The notes under the pieces are model-generated. The model ran no database searches. It was not told where the DNA came from and was given only the letters and a program-made list of their open reading frames with translations. Made by a program: the position numbers and the translations under genes. A DNA stretch of 64,000 nucleotides from an uncultured Bacteroidales bacterium (GTDB lineage Bacteria; Bacteroidota; Bacteroidia; Bacteroidales; Paludibacteraceae), in contig CAIWCC010000039.1 in the NCBI GenBank assembly GCA_903911085.1, positions 39,849 to 103,848 on the forward strand, in the 5' to 3' direction. This document shows positions 16,765 to 25,477 of this stretch, in pieces (the stretch's first letter is position 1; the number at the start of each line of letters is the position of its first letter).

Positions 16765-18249
16765 TTAAAGTGTTACACCAGTTTTGAAAATTGCAATTTC
16801 GCGATAATTTTTCTTTTCATTGTTAACTAGCTGACCGCTTGCTACTTGTATTATGTAATCTACAAATCGCTCGTTTACTTGTTCAATTGTCTCATTTTCA
16901 AGTATTGTTCCAGCATTAAAATCAATCCAACCTGGTTTTTTGTTGAATAAAAGTGAATTGGTGGATATTTTCATTGTTGGAACAAAGCAGCCAAATGGAG
17001 TACCTCGCCCAGTAGTAAATAAAACCATTTGACAACCGCTTGAAGCTAATGCTGTGGCAGCAACTAAATCATTGCCAGGTGCGCTTAAAAGATTTAATCC
17101 TTTGTTTATCAATCGTTCACCATACAACAAAACATCTTTTACCAAAGATTTACCACATTTTTGTGTGCAACCTAATGATTTTTCTTCCAATGTTGAAATT
17201 CCACCTGCTTTGTTACCGGGCGAAGGATTTTCGTAAATTGGTTGATTGTTTTGCTCAAAATAGTTTTTAAAATCATTGATTAACAAAACTGTTTTGTCAA
17301 AAATATTTTTGTTTACACAACGATTCATCAATATGGTTTCAGCTCCAAACATTTCGGGTACTTCTGTAAGAATGGTGCTACCGCCTTGAGCAATTAAAAA
17401 ATCGGAGAAAACACCTAAAAGTGGGTTGGCTGTAATTCCTGAAAAACCGTCTGAACCTCCACATTTTAATCCAATTTTTAGTTCAGAAATTGGCACGCTT
17501 ATACGCTCATCTTTCGAAACAACGCCATAAATTTCACGCAACAGTTTCATTCCCATTTCATCTTCATCATCAACTTTTTGGGTTTCCATAAATTTAATGC
17601 GCGATTCGTCAACTTCTCCCAATAATTCGCGAAAACTATTTACTTGATTGTTCTCGCAACCTAAACCTACAATTAAAACACCACCTACATTAGGATGTAA
17701 AACCATGTTACGCAAAATTTTGCGTGTATTTTCGTGATCTTCACCTAATTGTGAGCAGCCGTAGTTATGAGGATAAGCCACAATTGCATCAACACCTTTG
17801 TTTTGTGTTTCGTTGCGGAGTTTTTCTGCTAACGAATTAATGGTGCCATTTACGCAGCCAACAGTAGGTATTAACCAAATTTCATTTCTAATTCCAACAT
17901 CACCATTTGAGCGTTTATAACCCATAAAAGAAAGGTTCTGTTGTGGAATATCTATCGAGACTTCGTGCGGATTGTATTCATATTCGAGCAATCCTTCGAG
18001 ATTAGTTTTAATAGTTTTTTCATTAATCCAGTCGCCTTGCTCAATGTTTTCACGTGCATGACCGATTGGATAACCATATTTAACAACATTTGAATTAGCA
18101 GAAATATTGGTCAATGCAAATTTATGTCCAGCCGGGATATTATTTTTTATTAATACGTCAATTCCTTCTACATTAAGCACTTCGCCTTTCTCAATGTCAT
18201 TCAAGGTTACAGCTACATTATCGGAATTATTTATTTTGATAAATTTCAT
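16765..18249 (-). CDS. uxaA: Altronate dehydratase
   Basis: Dehydrates D-altronate to 2-keto-3-deoxygluconate in galacturonate breakdown. The 494-residue protein has the N-terminal SAF domain (about 1-90, with IPAGHKFALTNI and KYGYPIGHA), then the large UxaA domain with GYKRSNGDVGIRNEIWLIPTVGCVN, YPHNYGCSQLGEDHENT, GLKCGGSDGFSGITANP and GRGTPFGCFVPTMKISTN; the conserved Cys residues fit an Fe-dependent dehydratase. It lies 54 bp after uxaB and 33 bp before the SDR gene, so uxaB-uxaA-SDR are likely cotranscribed. Confidence 0.96.
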   Translation of the reverse strand: MKFIKINNSDNVAVTLNDIEKGEVLNVEGIDVLIKNNIPAGHKFALTNISANSNVVKYGYPIGHARENIEQGDWINEKTIKTNLEGLLEYEYNPHEVSIDIPQQNLSFMGYKRSNGDVGIRNEIWLIPTVGCVNGTINSLAEKLRNETQNKGVDAIVAYPHNYGCSQLGEDHENTRKILRNMVLHPNVGGVLIVGLGCENNQVNSFRELLGEVDESRIKFMETQKVDDEDEMGMKLLREIYGVVSKDERISVPISELKIGLKCGGSDGFSGITANPLLGVFSDFLIAQGGSTILTEVPEMFGAETILMNRCVNKNIFDKTVLLINDFKNYFEQNNQPIYENPSPGNKAGGISTLEEKSLGCTQKCGKSLVKDVLLYGERLINKGLNLLSAPGNDLVAATALASSGCQMVLFTTGRGTPFGCFVPTMKISTNSLLFNKKPGWIDFNAGTILENETIEQVNERFVDYIIQVASGQLVNNEKKNYREIAIFKTGVTL

Positions 18250-18303
18250 TTGAGTAATTTCAGTATTTCAGATAAAAATTAAAATTCACTTCGATTTTTT
18301 TTA

Positions 18304-19743
18304 CTAAACAATAGTTTTTACAGTTTCGTACATGCCATTGTCATTAATAGATTGTAAGTTTTGAATAATTTTATCTGTCAATCCATTTATTTGGTTTAAA
18401 TCTTCACCCCAAATAAACTCAGCAGCAAGTACATCGTGTGCAATTTTTGCAAAATCACCCGATTTCCAAAGCTCCGTAAGTAGATTTGTAATTGCTATGT
18501 CATCATTGGGAACAATTTCATCATCTCCACGTTTTCCACCTTTGTAGTAAGTAATTATTGCAGCCAAACCGAGAACTAATCCATTAGGTAATTCTCCTTT
18601 ACGTTCCAAATAAATTTTTAAACCAGGCAAATCGCGGGTTTTAAATTTTGGAAACGAATTAAGCATTATGCTAGTGTAGAAGTGTTTAACAAAAGGATTC
18701 CTAAATCTATCTAATACTGCTGTTGCAAATTTTTGCAATTCCTCTTTTGGTAAATCTAGTGTTTCAAGTAGCTCATCGTACATTACTTTGTTCACAAATT
18801 TACCAATCACTTCATTTTTCAACCCTTCGCTTACAGTGTTAATGCCTGACAAATAAGCTACGGGCGACATAACTGTGTGTGGTCCGTTAAGTAATGTTAC
18901 TTTACGCTCGTGATATGGTTTCTCACTTGGAACAAACAAAACATTCAGACCAGCTTTATCCGCAGAAAATTCTTTTGCCACCGATTCTGGTGCTTCAATA
19001 ACCCACAAATGGAAAATTTCGGCTTTTACAACTAATTTGTCTTCAAATTGAATTTTTTCAAGAATTTCATCAATTGTGTCACGCGGAAATCCAGGTACAA
19101 TTCTGTCAACCAAAGTACAATACACTCCACAAGCATTCTCGAACCAATTTTGGAAATCTGTACCCAGTTCCCATAATGAAATATATTGCTCAATACATTT
19201 TTTCAACTCTGTGCCATTATGAAAAATCAATTCGCAAGGCAACATAATCAAGCCTTTATCCAAAGCGCCACCGAAAGTTTTAAATCGATGAAAAAGCAGT
19301 TGTGTCAATTTGCCAGGAAATGAACTTGCTGGCGCATCGGTAAATTTACAGCTATCGTCAAAGGCAATTCCAGCTTCGGTAGTGTTAGAAACTACAAAAC
19401 GCATTTCAGGATTTTCGGCCAGTTTCAAGTACTCTTCAAATTGTGAATAAGGATTAATACAGCGACTGACAACATCAATTAATTCAATACTATCAACTGG
19501 TTTTCCATTGTCGAGACCTTGTAAATTCAAGTGATAAAGACCATCTTGAGCATTTAGCATGTCAATCATTCCGGTTGCTAATGGTTGAACAATAACAACA
19601 CTCGAATTGAAATTTACTTTGTTATTCATGTTGAATACTATCCAATCAACAAATGCGCGTAAAAAATTACCTTCACCAAACTGTATAATTTTTTCGGGAT
19701 ATTGTTTTGTGTTCTTGGCCGATATTCTGTTTAAGTTTTCCAT
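18304..19743 (-). CDS. uxaB: Tagaturonate reductase (altronate oxidoreductase)
   Basis: Reduces D-tagaturonate to D-altronate with NADH. The 479-residue long-chain polyol dehydrogenase-type protein has the UxaB start QYPEKIIQFGEGNFLRAFVDW, the nucleotide region VSNTTEAGIAFDD and the catalytic signature LLNGPHTVMSPVAYLSG with the Lys-containing motif nearby (RKVTLLNGPHT). The uronate isomerase UxaC that makes tagaturonate is missing from this window. Directly downstream of the LacI gene with a 78-bp gap. Confidence 0.95.
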   Translation of the reverse strand: MENLNRISAKNTKQYPEKIIQFGEGNFLRAFVDWIVFNMNNKVNFNSSVVIVQPLATGMIDMLNAQDGLYHLNLQGLDNGKPVDSIELIDVVSRCINPYSQFEEYLKLAENPEMRFVVSNTTEAGIAFDDSCKFTDAPASSFPGKLTQLLFHRFKTFGGALDKGLIMLPCELIFHNGTELKKCIEQYISLWELGTDFQNWFENACGVYCTLVDRIVPGFPRDTIDEILEKIQFEDKLVVKAEIFHLWVIEAPESVAKEFSADKAGLNVLFVPSEKPYHERKVTLLNGPHTVMSPVAYLSGINTVSEGLKNEVIGKFVNKVMYDELLETLDLPKEELQKFATAVLDRFRNPFVKHFYTSIMLNSFPKFKTRDLPGLKIYLERKGELPNGLVLGLAAIITYYKGGKRGDDEIVPNDDIAITNLLTELWKSGDFAKIAHDVLAAEFIWGEDLNQINGLTDKIIQNLQSINDNGMYETVKTIV

Positions 19744-19821
19744 TTTTGATTGAAATGTGTATTTATGTTTAATAATTTAGTATTGCAAAAAAAATATTTG
19801 AAAATGAATTTAATATGTTTT

Positions 19822-20895
19822 TTATTCTTTAAAATCTTTGTAATACTCAATATTTTCTTTCATTAATATGTCTATTGGAACGAAATTTATTTTTTGAGTT
19901 TTTTGATTAAAAATAAGCTTACGACACATGTCTCGAATAGTTAAATAGGCTTGTTTTTCTGGTCGTTGAGCAATCAGAAATGAAACCACACCCTGAAGTA
20001 AAAAGTCTACATTTCTATCTAATAAGTCGTAGCCAATAAGTCGTACGGGCGATTGATTCAATTCAACCAGATGCGTGGCTAATCTGTAAACCTTTGAATT
20101 AAAGGTTATTGCTGCTTTTATGTTGCCGTGTTTTGAAAATGTATTCCTGAGTATTTCTTGATTTGCTTGTTCGTCATCGTTGTTGAATTCAATATTGATA
20201 ATTTCGAATTTGTCTTCAAGATTATTTTCTTGAAAATAATTCATAAAACCATTTATTCGAGCTATAGTTTGATTCGATACCGAACCTTTGCGTTGCGTTC
20301 TAACAACCAAAACTTTGGATTTTTCTGGTAATTTGCTTAATAACAATTTGGCAGCAATGTATCCACTTTGAAAGGAATTCTGACCATAATATGTCACAAA
20401 ATCAGCTTCCTCTATCATTGAATCAATAAACGAGAATGGAATATTTCGTTTAGATAATTCATTGGTAAAAATTAAAGTTTCTTTACCAAATATTGGTGCT
20501 ATAAAAACCGCATCTGGTTCTTTTTCCAGAATTTCGTTAGCTGCTTTTGTGAATGAAGTTGCATCATATTGATTAAAATATATTTTTTCAATATGCACGT
20601 TGTGATGTGAAAATTCGCTGGTAGCAAAATTAAATCCATTATCAATGCTGTGCCAGTATTCAGTTGGGTTATGTTCGGGGAAAAGACAAATAAACGAATA
20701 TTGTTTTTTAGAGGCTAAAGATCGTGCAAGTAAATTGGGAGAGTAGTTAATTTCTTCCATTACTTTTTTTACCGCTTCGAGGCTTTTGGGAGAAACATCA
20801 CCGCGTTGATGAATAACACGATCTACCGTTCCTTCGGATACTCCAGCCAGAATTGCAATATCTTTTATCCTAATATTGGGACTTTTATCTTTCAT
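19822..20895 (-). CDS. LacI-family transcriptional regulator of hexuronate genes
   Basis: DNA-binding HTH at residues 8-60 (IRIKDIAILAGVSEGTVDRVI ... LLARSLAS hinge helix) followed by a periplasmic-binding-protein-like effector domain. I choose the ATG at 20895; longer starts would run into the operator and lack any domain. It heads a run of minus-strand uronate genes, so it probably represses them and itself, with a uronate or a pathway intermediate as inducer. Two LacI-type operators flank its candidate -7 box, supporting autoregulation. Effector identity is not readable. Confidence 0.9.
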   Translation of the reverse strand: MKDKSPNIRIKDIAILAGVSEGTVDRVIHQRGDVSPKSLEAVKKVMEEINYSPNLLARSLASKKQYSFICLFPEHNPTEYWHSIDNGFNFATSEFSHHNVHIEKIYFNQYDATSFTKAANEILEKEPDAVFIAPIFGKETLIFTNELSKRNIPFSFIDSMIEEADFVTYYGQNSFQSGYIAAKLLLSKLPEKSKVLVVRTQRKGSVSNQTIARINGFMNYFQENNLEDKFEIINIEFNNDDEQANQEILRNTFSKHGNIKAAITFNSKVYRLATHLVELNQSPVRLIGYDLLDRNVDFLLQGVVSFLIAQRPEKQAYLTIRDMCRKLIFNQKTQKINFVPIDILMKENIEYYKDFKE

Positions 20896-20915
20896 ATTAA
20901 ACTCAAAATGAACAT

Positions 20916-20931
20916 CCGTGTTCGTACACAG
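20916..20931. promoter_or_regulatory. LacI-type operator O1
   Basis: CCGTGTTCGTACACAG contains a GTGT-nCGn-ACAC palindrome centred on CG, the usual LacI operator form. It lies just downstream of the probable transcription start of the regulator gene, where bound repressor would block RNA polymerase. It is an inverted near-copy (14 of 16) of O2. Confidence 0.75.
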
Positions 20932-20944
20932 CAATATTTTGTTG

Positions 20945-20952
20945 CAAAAGTA
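20945..20952 (-). promoter_or_regulatory. -7 promoter element of the LacI gene
   Basis: TACTTTTG on the minus strand, an exact match to TAnnTTTG, sits between operators O1 and O2 and about 50 bp before the chosen ATG. Confidence 0.55.
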
Positions 20953-20987
20953 ATATATATTTTGGAATTACAAAATAAGATTAACTT

Positions 20988-21003
20988 TTGTGTGCGAACA
21001 CGG
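20988..21003. promoter_or_regulatory. LacI-type operator O2
   Basis: TTGTGTGCGAACACGG holds the palindrome GTGT-GCGA-ACAC. Centre-to-centre distance to O1 is 72 bp, close to seven helical turns, which would suit DNA looping by a dimer-of-dimers or cooperative dimers. The rest of this 435-bp gap up to 21330 holds the phoU terminator and nothing else recognised. Confidence 0.75.
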
Positions 21004-21249
21004 AAAGTTGTAATTTCATTGAAAAATATATCTAAATATCAGAAAATCTGTTGTTTAGTGGAGAATGTGAGTCTGTGACAATACTATAATCATCGGAAAA
21101 TATATTCTAAAACATGTTTTTTGAATTATCATATGTTTAATAGCTGAATTTAAATGCTAAATTGCATAGATAAATGGTCATTTTGTTATTAATTCAGCAT
21201 CGTTAAATTTGGTTTTTAAAATCAAGTTTGTGAAAAATATAAATAAAAA

Positions 21250-21278
21250 AAGGTTGCAACATCAGTGATGGCAACCTT
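21250..21278 (-). terminator. Terminator of the pst-phoU operon
   Basis: Stem AAGGTTGC/GCAACCTT with inner ATCA/TGAT pairs; on the minus strand it is followed by a run of seven T. Lies about 50 bp after the phoU stop. Confidence 0.8.
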
Positions 21279-21330
21279 GATAAGAGATATAAAAACATGT
21301 TTCAGTAATAACAAAAACATGTCAATTTAG

Positions 21331-21996
21331 CTAAATTTTTTGTGCATGTTTCAAAACTTTAGCGTCGAGATAAAAGAAAATTTCTTCGGCAATATTACTG
21401 CAATGGTCACCTATACGTTCAAGTTTACGAAATGCAGCAATTAATTGCAAACATTCGTAGGCTCTATCAGGATTTTTTTGAATATAATTTGCAATTATTT
21501 TAGCAGCATCATTGTTAATTTCATCTACTTGATAATCTTCGCTAAAAATGGCTGCTGCAAAGTCAGATTTTTCATTCTCAAAAGCGTCTAATCCTTGAGC
21601 CAGCATTTTGTTTACCTGATCAATCATTATGCGCAACTTGGTGTCTGAAATTACTTCAGCATCAAGTATTACTGTTGGATTGGCAATCAAAACCCTCGAA
21701 ATTCCATAAGCAAAATCGGCAATTCGTTCAAGGTTGGAATTGATTTTGAGTACAGCCAACACAAAACGTAAATCAATGGCAACTGGTTGATGTAGAGCAA
21801 TTATGTTTTCACACTCACTATCAATTTTAAGCTCGTAAGCATCTACTTTTTTTTCGCGCATAGAAACTTTTGTTGCCAAATCTTTATCGAATGATAAAAC
21901 TGCATCCCCCGAATTGGCTACTTGCGAAATAACCAACTTCCACATGTCAATTACATCTTGACGTAGTGTTACTAATTCTTGTTCTAAGTGTCTCAT
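21331..21996 (-). CDS. phoU: Phosphate signalling protein PhoU
   Basis: A 221-residue all-helical protein with two PhoU repeats; SECENIIALHQPVAIDLRFVLAVLKINSNLERIADFA and LQLIAAFRKLERIGDHCSNIAEEIF contain the paired ExxRxxD-type metal-binding motifs (E-R-I-A-D and E-R-I-G-D-H). PhoU links the Pst transporter to the phosphate sensor kinase and dampens the Pho response when phosphate is plentiful. It is the last gene of the minus-strand pstC-pstA-pstB-small protein-phoU unit. No phoR/phoB pair is in the window. Confidence 0.95.
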   Translation of the reverse strand: MRHLEQELVTLRQDVIDMWKLVISQVANSGDAVLSFDKDLATKVSMREKKVDAYELKIDSECENIIALHQPVAIDLRFVLAVLKINSNLERIADFAYGISRVLIANPTVILDAEVISDTKLRIMIDQVNKMLAQGLDAFENEKSDFAAAIFSEDYQVDEINNDAAKIIANYIQKNPDRAYECLQLIAAFRKLERIGDHCSNIAEEIFFYLDAKVLKHAQKI

Positions 21997-22117
21997 AAAG
22001 TGCCCATACCCCGAAATGGGGTTTTATAGTTAGTGTTATTATTTTTATTGTATTCTGTGTAATTCTTCCCACTTCGCTAAATATATTTTTTTTAATGTAA
22101 GTGGAGAGTTGATAATG

Positions 22118-22282
22118 TTAATCCCTTTTTCGGATCTTAGGTTCTTCAATATCCTCAATTTCCGATTCGTTTAAAAATTTAATCACTTCATCTTTGTCTT
22201 TTTGATTCCTTTTGAAAAGGTAAAGTGCTAAAGCAATTGTGCTTATCGCAATTATTGCAATAATAATCCATTTAGTTTCCAT
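22118..22282 (-). CDS. Small single-pass membrane protein between pstB and phoU
   Basis: A 54-residue ORF starting METKWIIIAIIAISTIALAL, i.e. one transmembrane helix at residues 5-23 followed by a charged cytoplasmic-type tail (FKRNQKDKDEVIKF...EIEDIEEPKIRKRD). It lies in the gap between pstB and phoU on the same strand, 46 bp after pstB and 121 bp before phoU. The hydrophobic-then-charged layout and position argue for a real gene. Function unknown; an accessory role in the Pst-PhoU complex is speculation from position only. Confidence 0.6.
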   Translation of the reverse strand: METKWIIIAIIAISTIALALYLFKRNQKDKDEVIKFLNESEIEDIEEPKIRKRD

Positions 22283-22328
22283 GATGTGTTATTTTTTAAG
22301 TTGTCAATAAAATTTTAATATATGTTTT

Positions 22329-23081
22329 TCAACCAAAACGTCCAGTAATATAATTTTGAGTAGAAATTTCTTTTGGATTTGTGAATATTCTAGTTGTTGC
22401 ATCGTATTCAATTAGTTCTCCAAGATAAAAATAGGCCGTTTTATCGCTAACACGTGAAGCTTGTTGCATATTATGTGTTACAATAACAATGGTATAATCC
22501 TTTTTGAGTTCATAAATCAATTCCTCAATTTTGGCAGTTGAAATAGGGTCGAGTGCCGATGCAGGTTCGTCCATCAACAAAACTTTTGGCGAAATGGCCA
22601 ATGCACGAGCAATGCAAAGTCGTTGTTGCTGACCACCTGAGAGGGCAAATGCCGATTTTTTCAATTTGTCTTTTACTTCATCCCACAAAGCTGCCGATTT
22701 GATAGATTCGATAACTCTTTCTTCAATAAACGTATTGTCTTTTATCCCGTTTACCCGTAAACCATAGGCTACGTTTTCGAATATTGATTTTGGAAAAGGA
22801 TTTGGTTTTTGGAAAACCATACCTACTTTTTTGCGTAATTCATCAACGTACACGCCTGGTGCGTAAATGTCTTCGCCCTCAATTAATACAGAACCAGTCA
22901 GCCGAGTGCCATCAATCAAATCATTCATTCGATTCAGAATTCGAAGAAAAGTTGATTTACCACAACCCGAGGGACCGATAAAAGCTACCACCTTATTTTG
23001 TTCTACTTCAAGGTTTATGTTTTTCAGTGCATGAAAATCACTGTAATAAAAATCTACATTTTTTGCGTCAATGGTTAGCAT
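22329..23081 (-). CDS. pstB: Phosphate ABC transporter ATP-binding protein
   Basis: A 250-residue ABC ATPase of the high-affinity phosphate importer. Walker [10 protein letters not shown] at 36-44, Q-loop [20 protein letters not shown] (the KPNPFP motif is diagnostic of PstB), signature LSGGQQQR, Walker [14 protein letters not shown] and the H-loop IVTHN. It couples ATP hydrolysis to transport through PstA-PstC at the inner membrane. 76 bp after pstA. Confidence 0.97.
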   Translation of the reverse strand: MLTIDAKNVDFYYSDFHALKNINLEVEQNKVVAFIGPSGCGKSTFLRILNRMNDLIDGTRLTGSVLIEGEDIYAPGVYVDELRKKVGMVFQKPNPFPKSIFENVAYGLRVNGIKDNTFIEERVIESIKSAALWDEVKDKLKKSAFALSGGQQQRLCIARALAISPKVLLMDEPASALDPISTAKIEELIYELKKDYTIVIVTHNMQQASRVSDKTAYFYLGELIEYDATTRIFTNPKEISTQNYITGRFG

Positions 23082-23157
23082 CTTTTTTTTATTATTTTGC
23101 CCAAATCCCTATTGGAGAATTGGAGTTATTTGTCTTATTATAAACCTCTTACTGTTC

Positions 23158-24081
23158 TTAATTAGTTTTTACTTTTTTTGAGAAATAGTTTCTCAATATT
23201 GTTGACAATATATTCACCAAAAGTACAATAAAAATCAATACCAACGCTGTTCCATAAGCAATTTCTCTGGAAGCTTCAATATTGGTACCACTAGTTGTGA
23301 TAACGTACAAATGATATGGTAATGCCATTACTTGATCGAAAATACTTGTCGGTAATTTAGGTAAAAAGTAGGCTGCCACGGTAAATAAAATTGGTGCAGT
23401 CTCGCCCGAAACACGTCCTATTGAAAGTATTAAACCAGTGATAATGTTGGGGAAAGCCATTGGTAGAACTACTTTTCTTATTGTTTGAAGTTTTGTTGCG
23501 CCCAAAGCTAAACTGCCTTCGCGATATGAAAAATCAATGGCTTTGAGCGATTCTTCGGTGGTGCGAATAACAAGTGGGAGCGATAGTAATCCTAAAGTTA
23601 GCGAACCAGCCAAAATTGAGTCGCCAAATCCCATTGTGTTCACAAACAATGACATTCCAAAAAGACCAAAAACCACAGATGGCACGCCACTCAAATTGTT
23701 TGTCATTATACGTATAAAAGTAGCAATTTTACTACCAGCTGCGTATTCGTTCATGTAAATTCCCGACATAATTCCTATCGGAAAGCTAAATAAACTGCTA
23801 CCCAAAACTAAATATAGAGTTCCAACTATGGCGGGGTAGATTCCACCTTTGGTCATTCCATCTTCGGGAGCTTTGGTCAAAAAATCCCAGCTTATTGCAC
23901 CAATTCCTTTCGAAACTATGAATCCCAAAATCAGAATAAGAATTGCAACAACCGAATAACTCATCAATTTAAAAATTGTAAAGGCTATTGCTTGCGACCA
24001 ACGTTTGGAAGAATTCGACCCCCTAACAATTGAAGAATTATTGGAATTAGTATTGTTTTCTATGTTTTTTTCTTTTTTCAT
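23158..24081 (-). CDS. pstA: Phosphate ABC transporter permease PstA
   Basis: A 307-residue inner-membrane permease with about six transmembrane helices (first near residues 37-61) and the EAA loop ALGATKLQTIRKVVLPMAFPNIITGL that docks PstB. The N-terminal ~30 residues are a polar Asn/Ser-rich cytoplasmic extension. Shows LSGVPSVVFGLFG, typical of PstA/PstC. 50 bp after pstC. Confidence 0.96.
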   Translation of the reverse strand: MKKEKNIENNTNSNNSSIVRGSNSSKRWSQAIAFTIFKLMSYSVVAILILILGFIVSKGIGAISWDFLTKAPEDGMTKGGIYPAIVGTLYLVLGSSLFSFPIGIMSGIYMNEYAAGSKIATFIRIMTNNLSGVPSVVFGLFGMSLFVNTMGFGDSILAGSLTLGLLSLPLVIRTTEESLKAIDFSYREGSLALGATKLQTIRKVVLPMAFPNIITGLILSIGRVSGETAPILFTVAAYFLPKLPTSIFDQVMALPYHLYVITTSGTNIEASREIAYGTALVLIFIVLLVNILSTILRNYFSKKVKTN

Positions 24082-24131
24082 TTTATAAATACAATTTGTA
24101 ATCGTTTCATTTTATTTTTTAAGAATGGGGA

Positions 24132-25322
24132 TCAATATTTCTTTTTACCAATAAATTCAATACTAATACTTATTATCATTGTAATAAGAAAAAGCACGCA
24201 ACCCAGTGCAAAAAGTGCTTGATAATGACCACTTCCAACAGGCGCTTCGCCAAGTTCGGCTGCAATAGTGGCAGGTATAGTACGAACTGGTTCTAATAAA
24301 GTGTGTGGAATAACAGCTGCATTTCCAGTAACCATAAGAACAGCCATTGTTTCGCCAATTGCACGTCCAATGCCTAAAACTGCTGCAGATGTAATACCCG
24401 ATTTTGAATACGGAATTATTACTCTATAAATAGTTTGCCATTGAGTTGCACCAAGTGCTAAACTGGCTTCTTTCGTTGAGCGGGGAACGTTGCGCATGGC
24501 ATCTTCGGCAACTGTAATAATAGTAGGTAGTGCCATAATGCCCAAAACAATACTACCAGCAAGAGCCGTTTCGCCTACAGGTAGTAAAAACGTTTGCTGA
24601 AGAAATGGAACAATTACTACTAATCCAAAAAATCCGTAAACAACTGACGGAATACCCGCAAGAAGTTCGATAAGTGGTTTTAATACGTTCCGAACACGCA
24701 TTTTAGCTATTTCGGCTAAATAAACCGCTACCGCAATTCCAAATGGTAATGAAAGTAAAATGGCGCCAAGACTTACCCAAATAGTGCCTAGAAGCAATGG
24801 AAGTAAACCATATTGAGCCGATGGTGAAGCAGTTGGATACCATTCATTACCACCAAAAAAATCGCCAGGTTGTAGTTTTTCGTGCTTTAGCAATGTGCCA
24901 TCAAAGTTTTTTGCAACATATTGTTCAGGTAGAAATAGAATAATGCCTGGATGCTTTGCTGTAAGTTCACTTGCTTTTGCAGGTATATTTTCAAACTCTG
25001 CACCAAGTTCCTCTTCGGTATAATACTTTGTCAAATCACTCAATCTAACAACTTCTATTGGTTCCTCTTTGCCACCTATTTCGTCCCAATTGGTGATTTC
25101 GGCATCAAAAATTTCTTTTATTTGATATGAAGTCAGTTTTTTAACAGGGTTAGACTTGTTCATGGCTAATACGTATCCTTCTTCAATAACTGGACTGTTA
25201 AACAATCCTGCTGCTTCTTTGAACAAGAATAAAACAATAAGTAATATTGTAATACTTGTAACACTGCCACTTATTAATAAGGCACCTTCAACTAATTTTT
25301 CGAGGAATCTTTTCACTTTCAT
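24132..25322 (-). CDS. pstC: Phosphate ABC transporter permease PstC with PstS-like insertion
   Basis: A 396-residue permease, longer than the ~300-320 residues usual for PstC. One transmembrane helix (about 13-35) is followed by a ~130-residue soluble segment and then the membrane domain (from about 172) with IPSVVYGFFG and the EAA loop ALGATQWQTIYRVIIP. The soluble segment contains KKLTSYQIKEIFDAEITNW, which matches the PstS motif encoded in this window (EKLTRAQLEGIFTGKITNW); over residues 58-84, 14 of 27 positions are identical to PstS 109-135. It would face the periplasm. It could mimic part of PstS for docking or gating; that is inference. First gene of its operon, with a phased phosphate-box candidate upstream. 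Confidence 0.93.
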   Translation of the reverse strand: MKVKRFLEKLVEGALLISGSVTSITILLIVLFLFKEAAGLFNSPVIEEGYVLAMNKSNPVKKLTSYQIKEIFDAEITNWDEIGGKEEPIEVVRLSDLTKYYTEEELGAEFENIPAKASELTAKHPGIILFLPEQYVAKNFDGTLLKHEKLQPGDFFGGNEWYPTASPSAQYGLLPLLLGTIWVSLGAILLSLPFGIAVAVYLAEIAKMRVRNVLKPLIELLAGIPSVVYGFFGLVVIVPFLQQTFLLPVGETALAGSIVLGIMALPTIITVAEDAMRNVPRSTKEASLALGATQWQTIYRVIIPYSKSGITSAAVLGIGRAIGETMAVLMVTGNAAVIPHTLLEPVRTIPATIAAELGEAPVGSGHYQALFALGCVLFLITMIISISIEFIGKKKY

Positions 25323-25342
25323 TTGGGGTTTTTAAAACGGTA

Positions 25343-25399
25343 CAAAGTAACGATGTTGTTATTAAAATGAAATTACGAACGTGTTACAAAGTTGTTACA
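25343..25399 (-). promoter_or_regulatory. Candidate Pho promoter of pstC operon
   Basis: Minus strand, read toward pstC: TGTAACA (25399-25393), TGTAACA (25388-25382), CGTAATT (25377-25371), TTTAATA (25366-25360), each separated by exactly 4 bp, then 9 bp to a -7 box TTACTTTG (25350-25343). Hand-counted match to TGTAA[TC][AG] is 25 of 28. The 7+4 layout is that of PHO boxes in other bacteria; the sequence differs. Confidence 0.75.
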
Positions 25400-25477
25400 T
25401 TTTGAAACGAGCAATTATGTTTATTGAGTAATTCTCAAATCAATGATATTTATTATTAATTTTGTGCCAAAATAAAA

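Noticed and set aside
20945..21001. Phosphate box at the LacI promoter
   Set aside because: Only about 9 of 28 positions match in register; the LacI operators explain the region.
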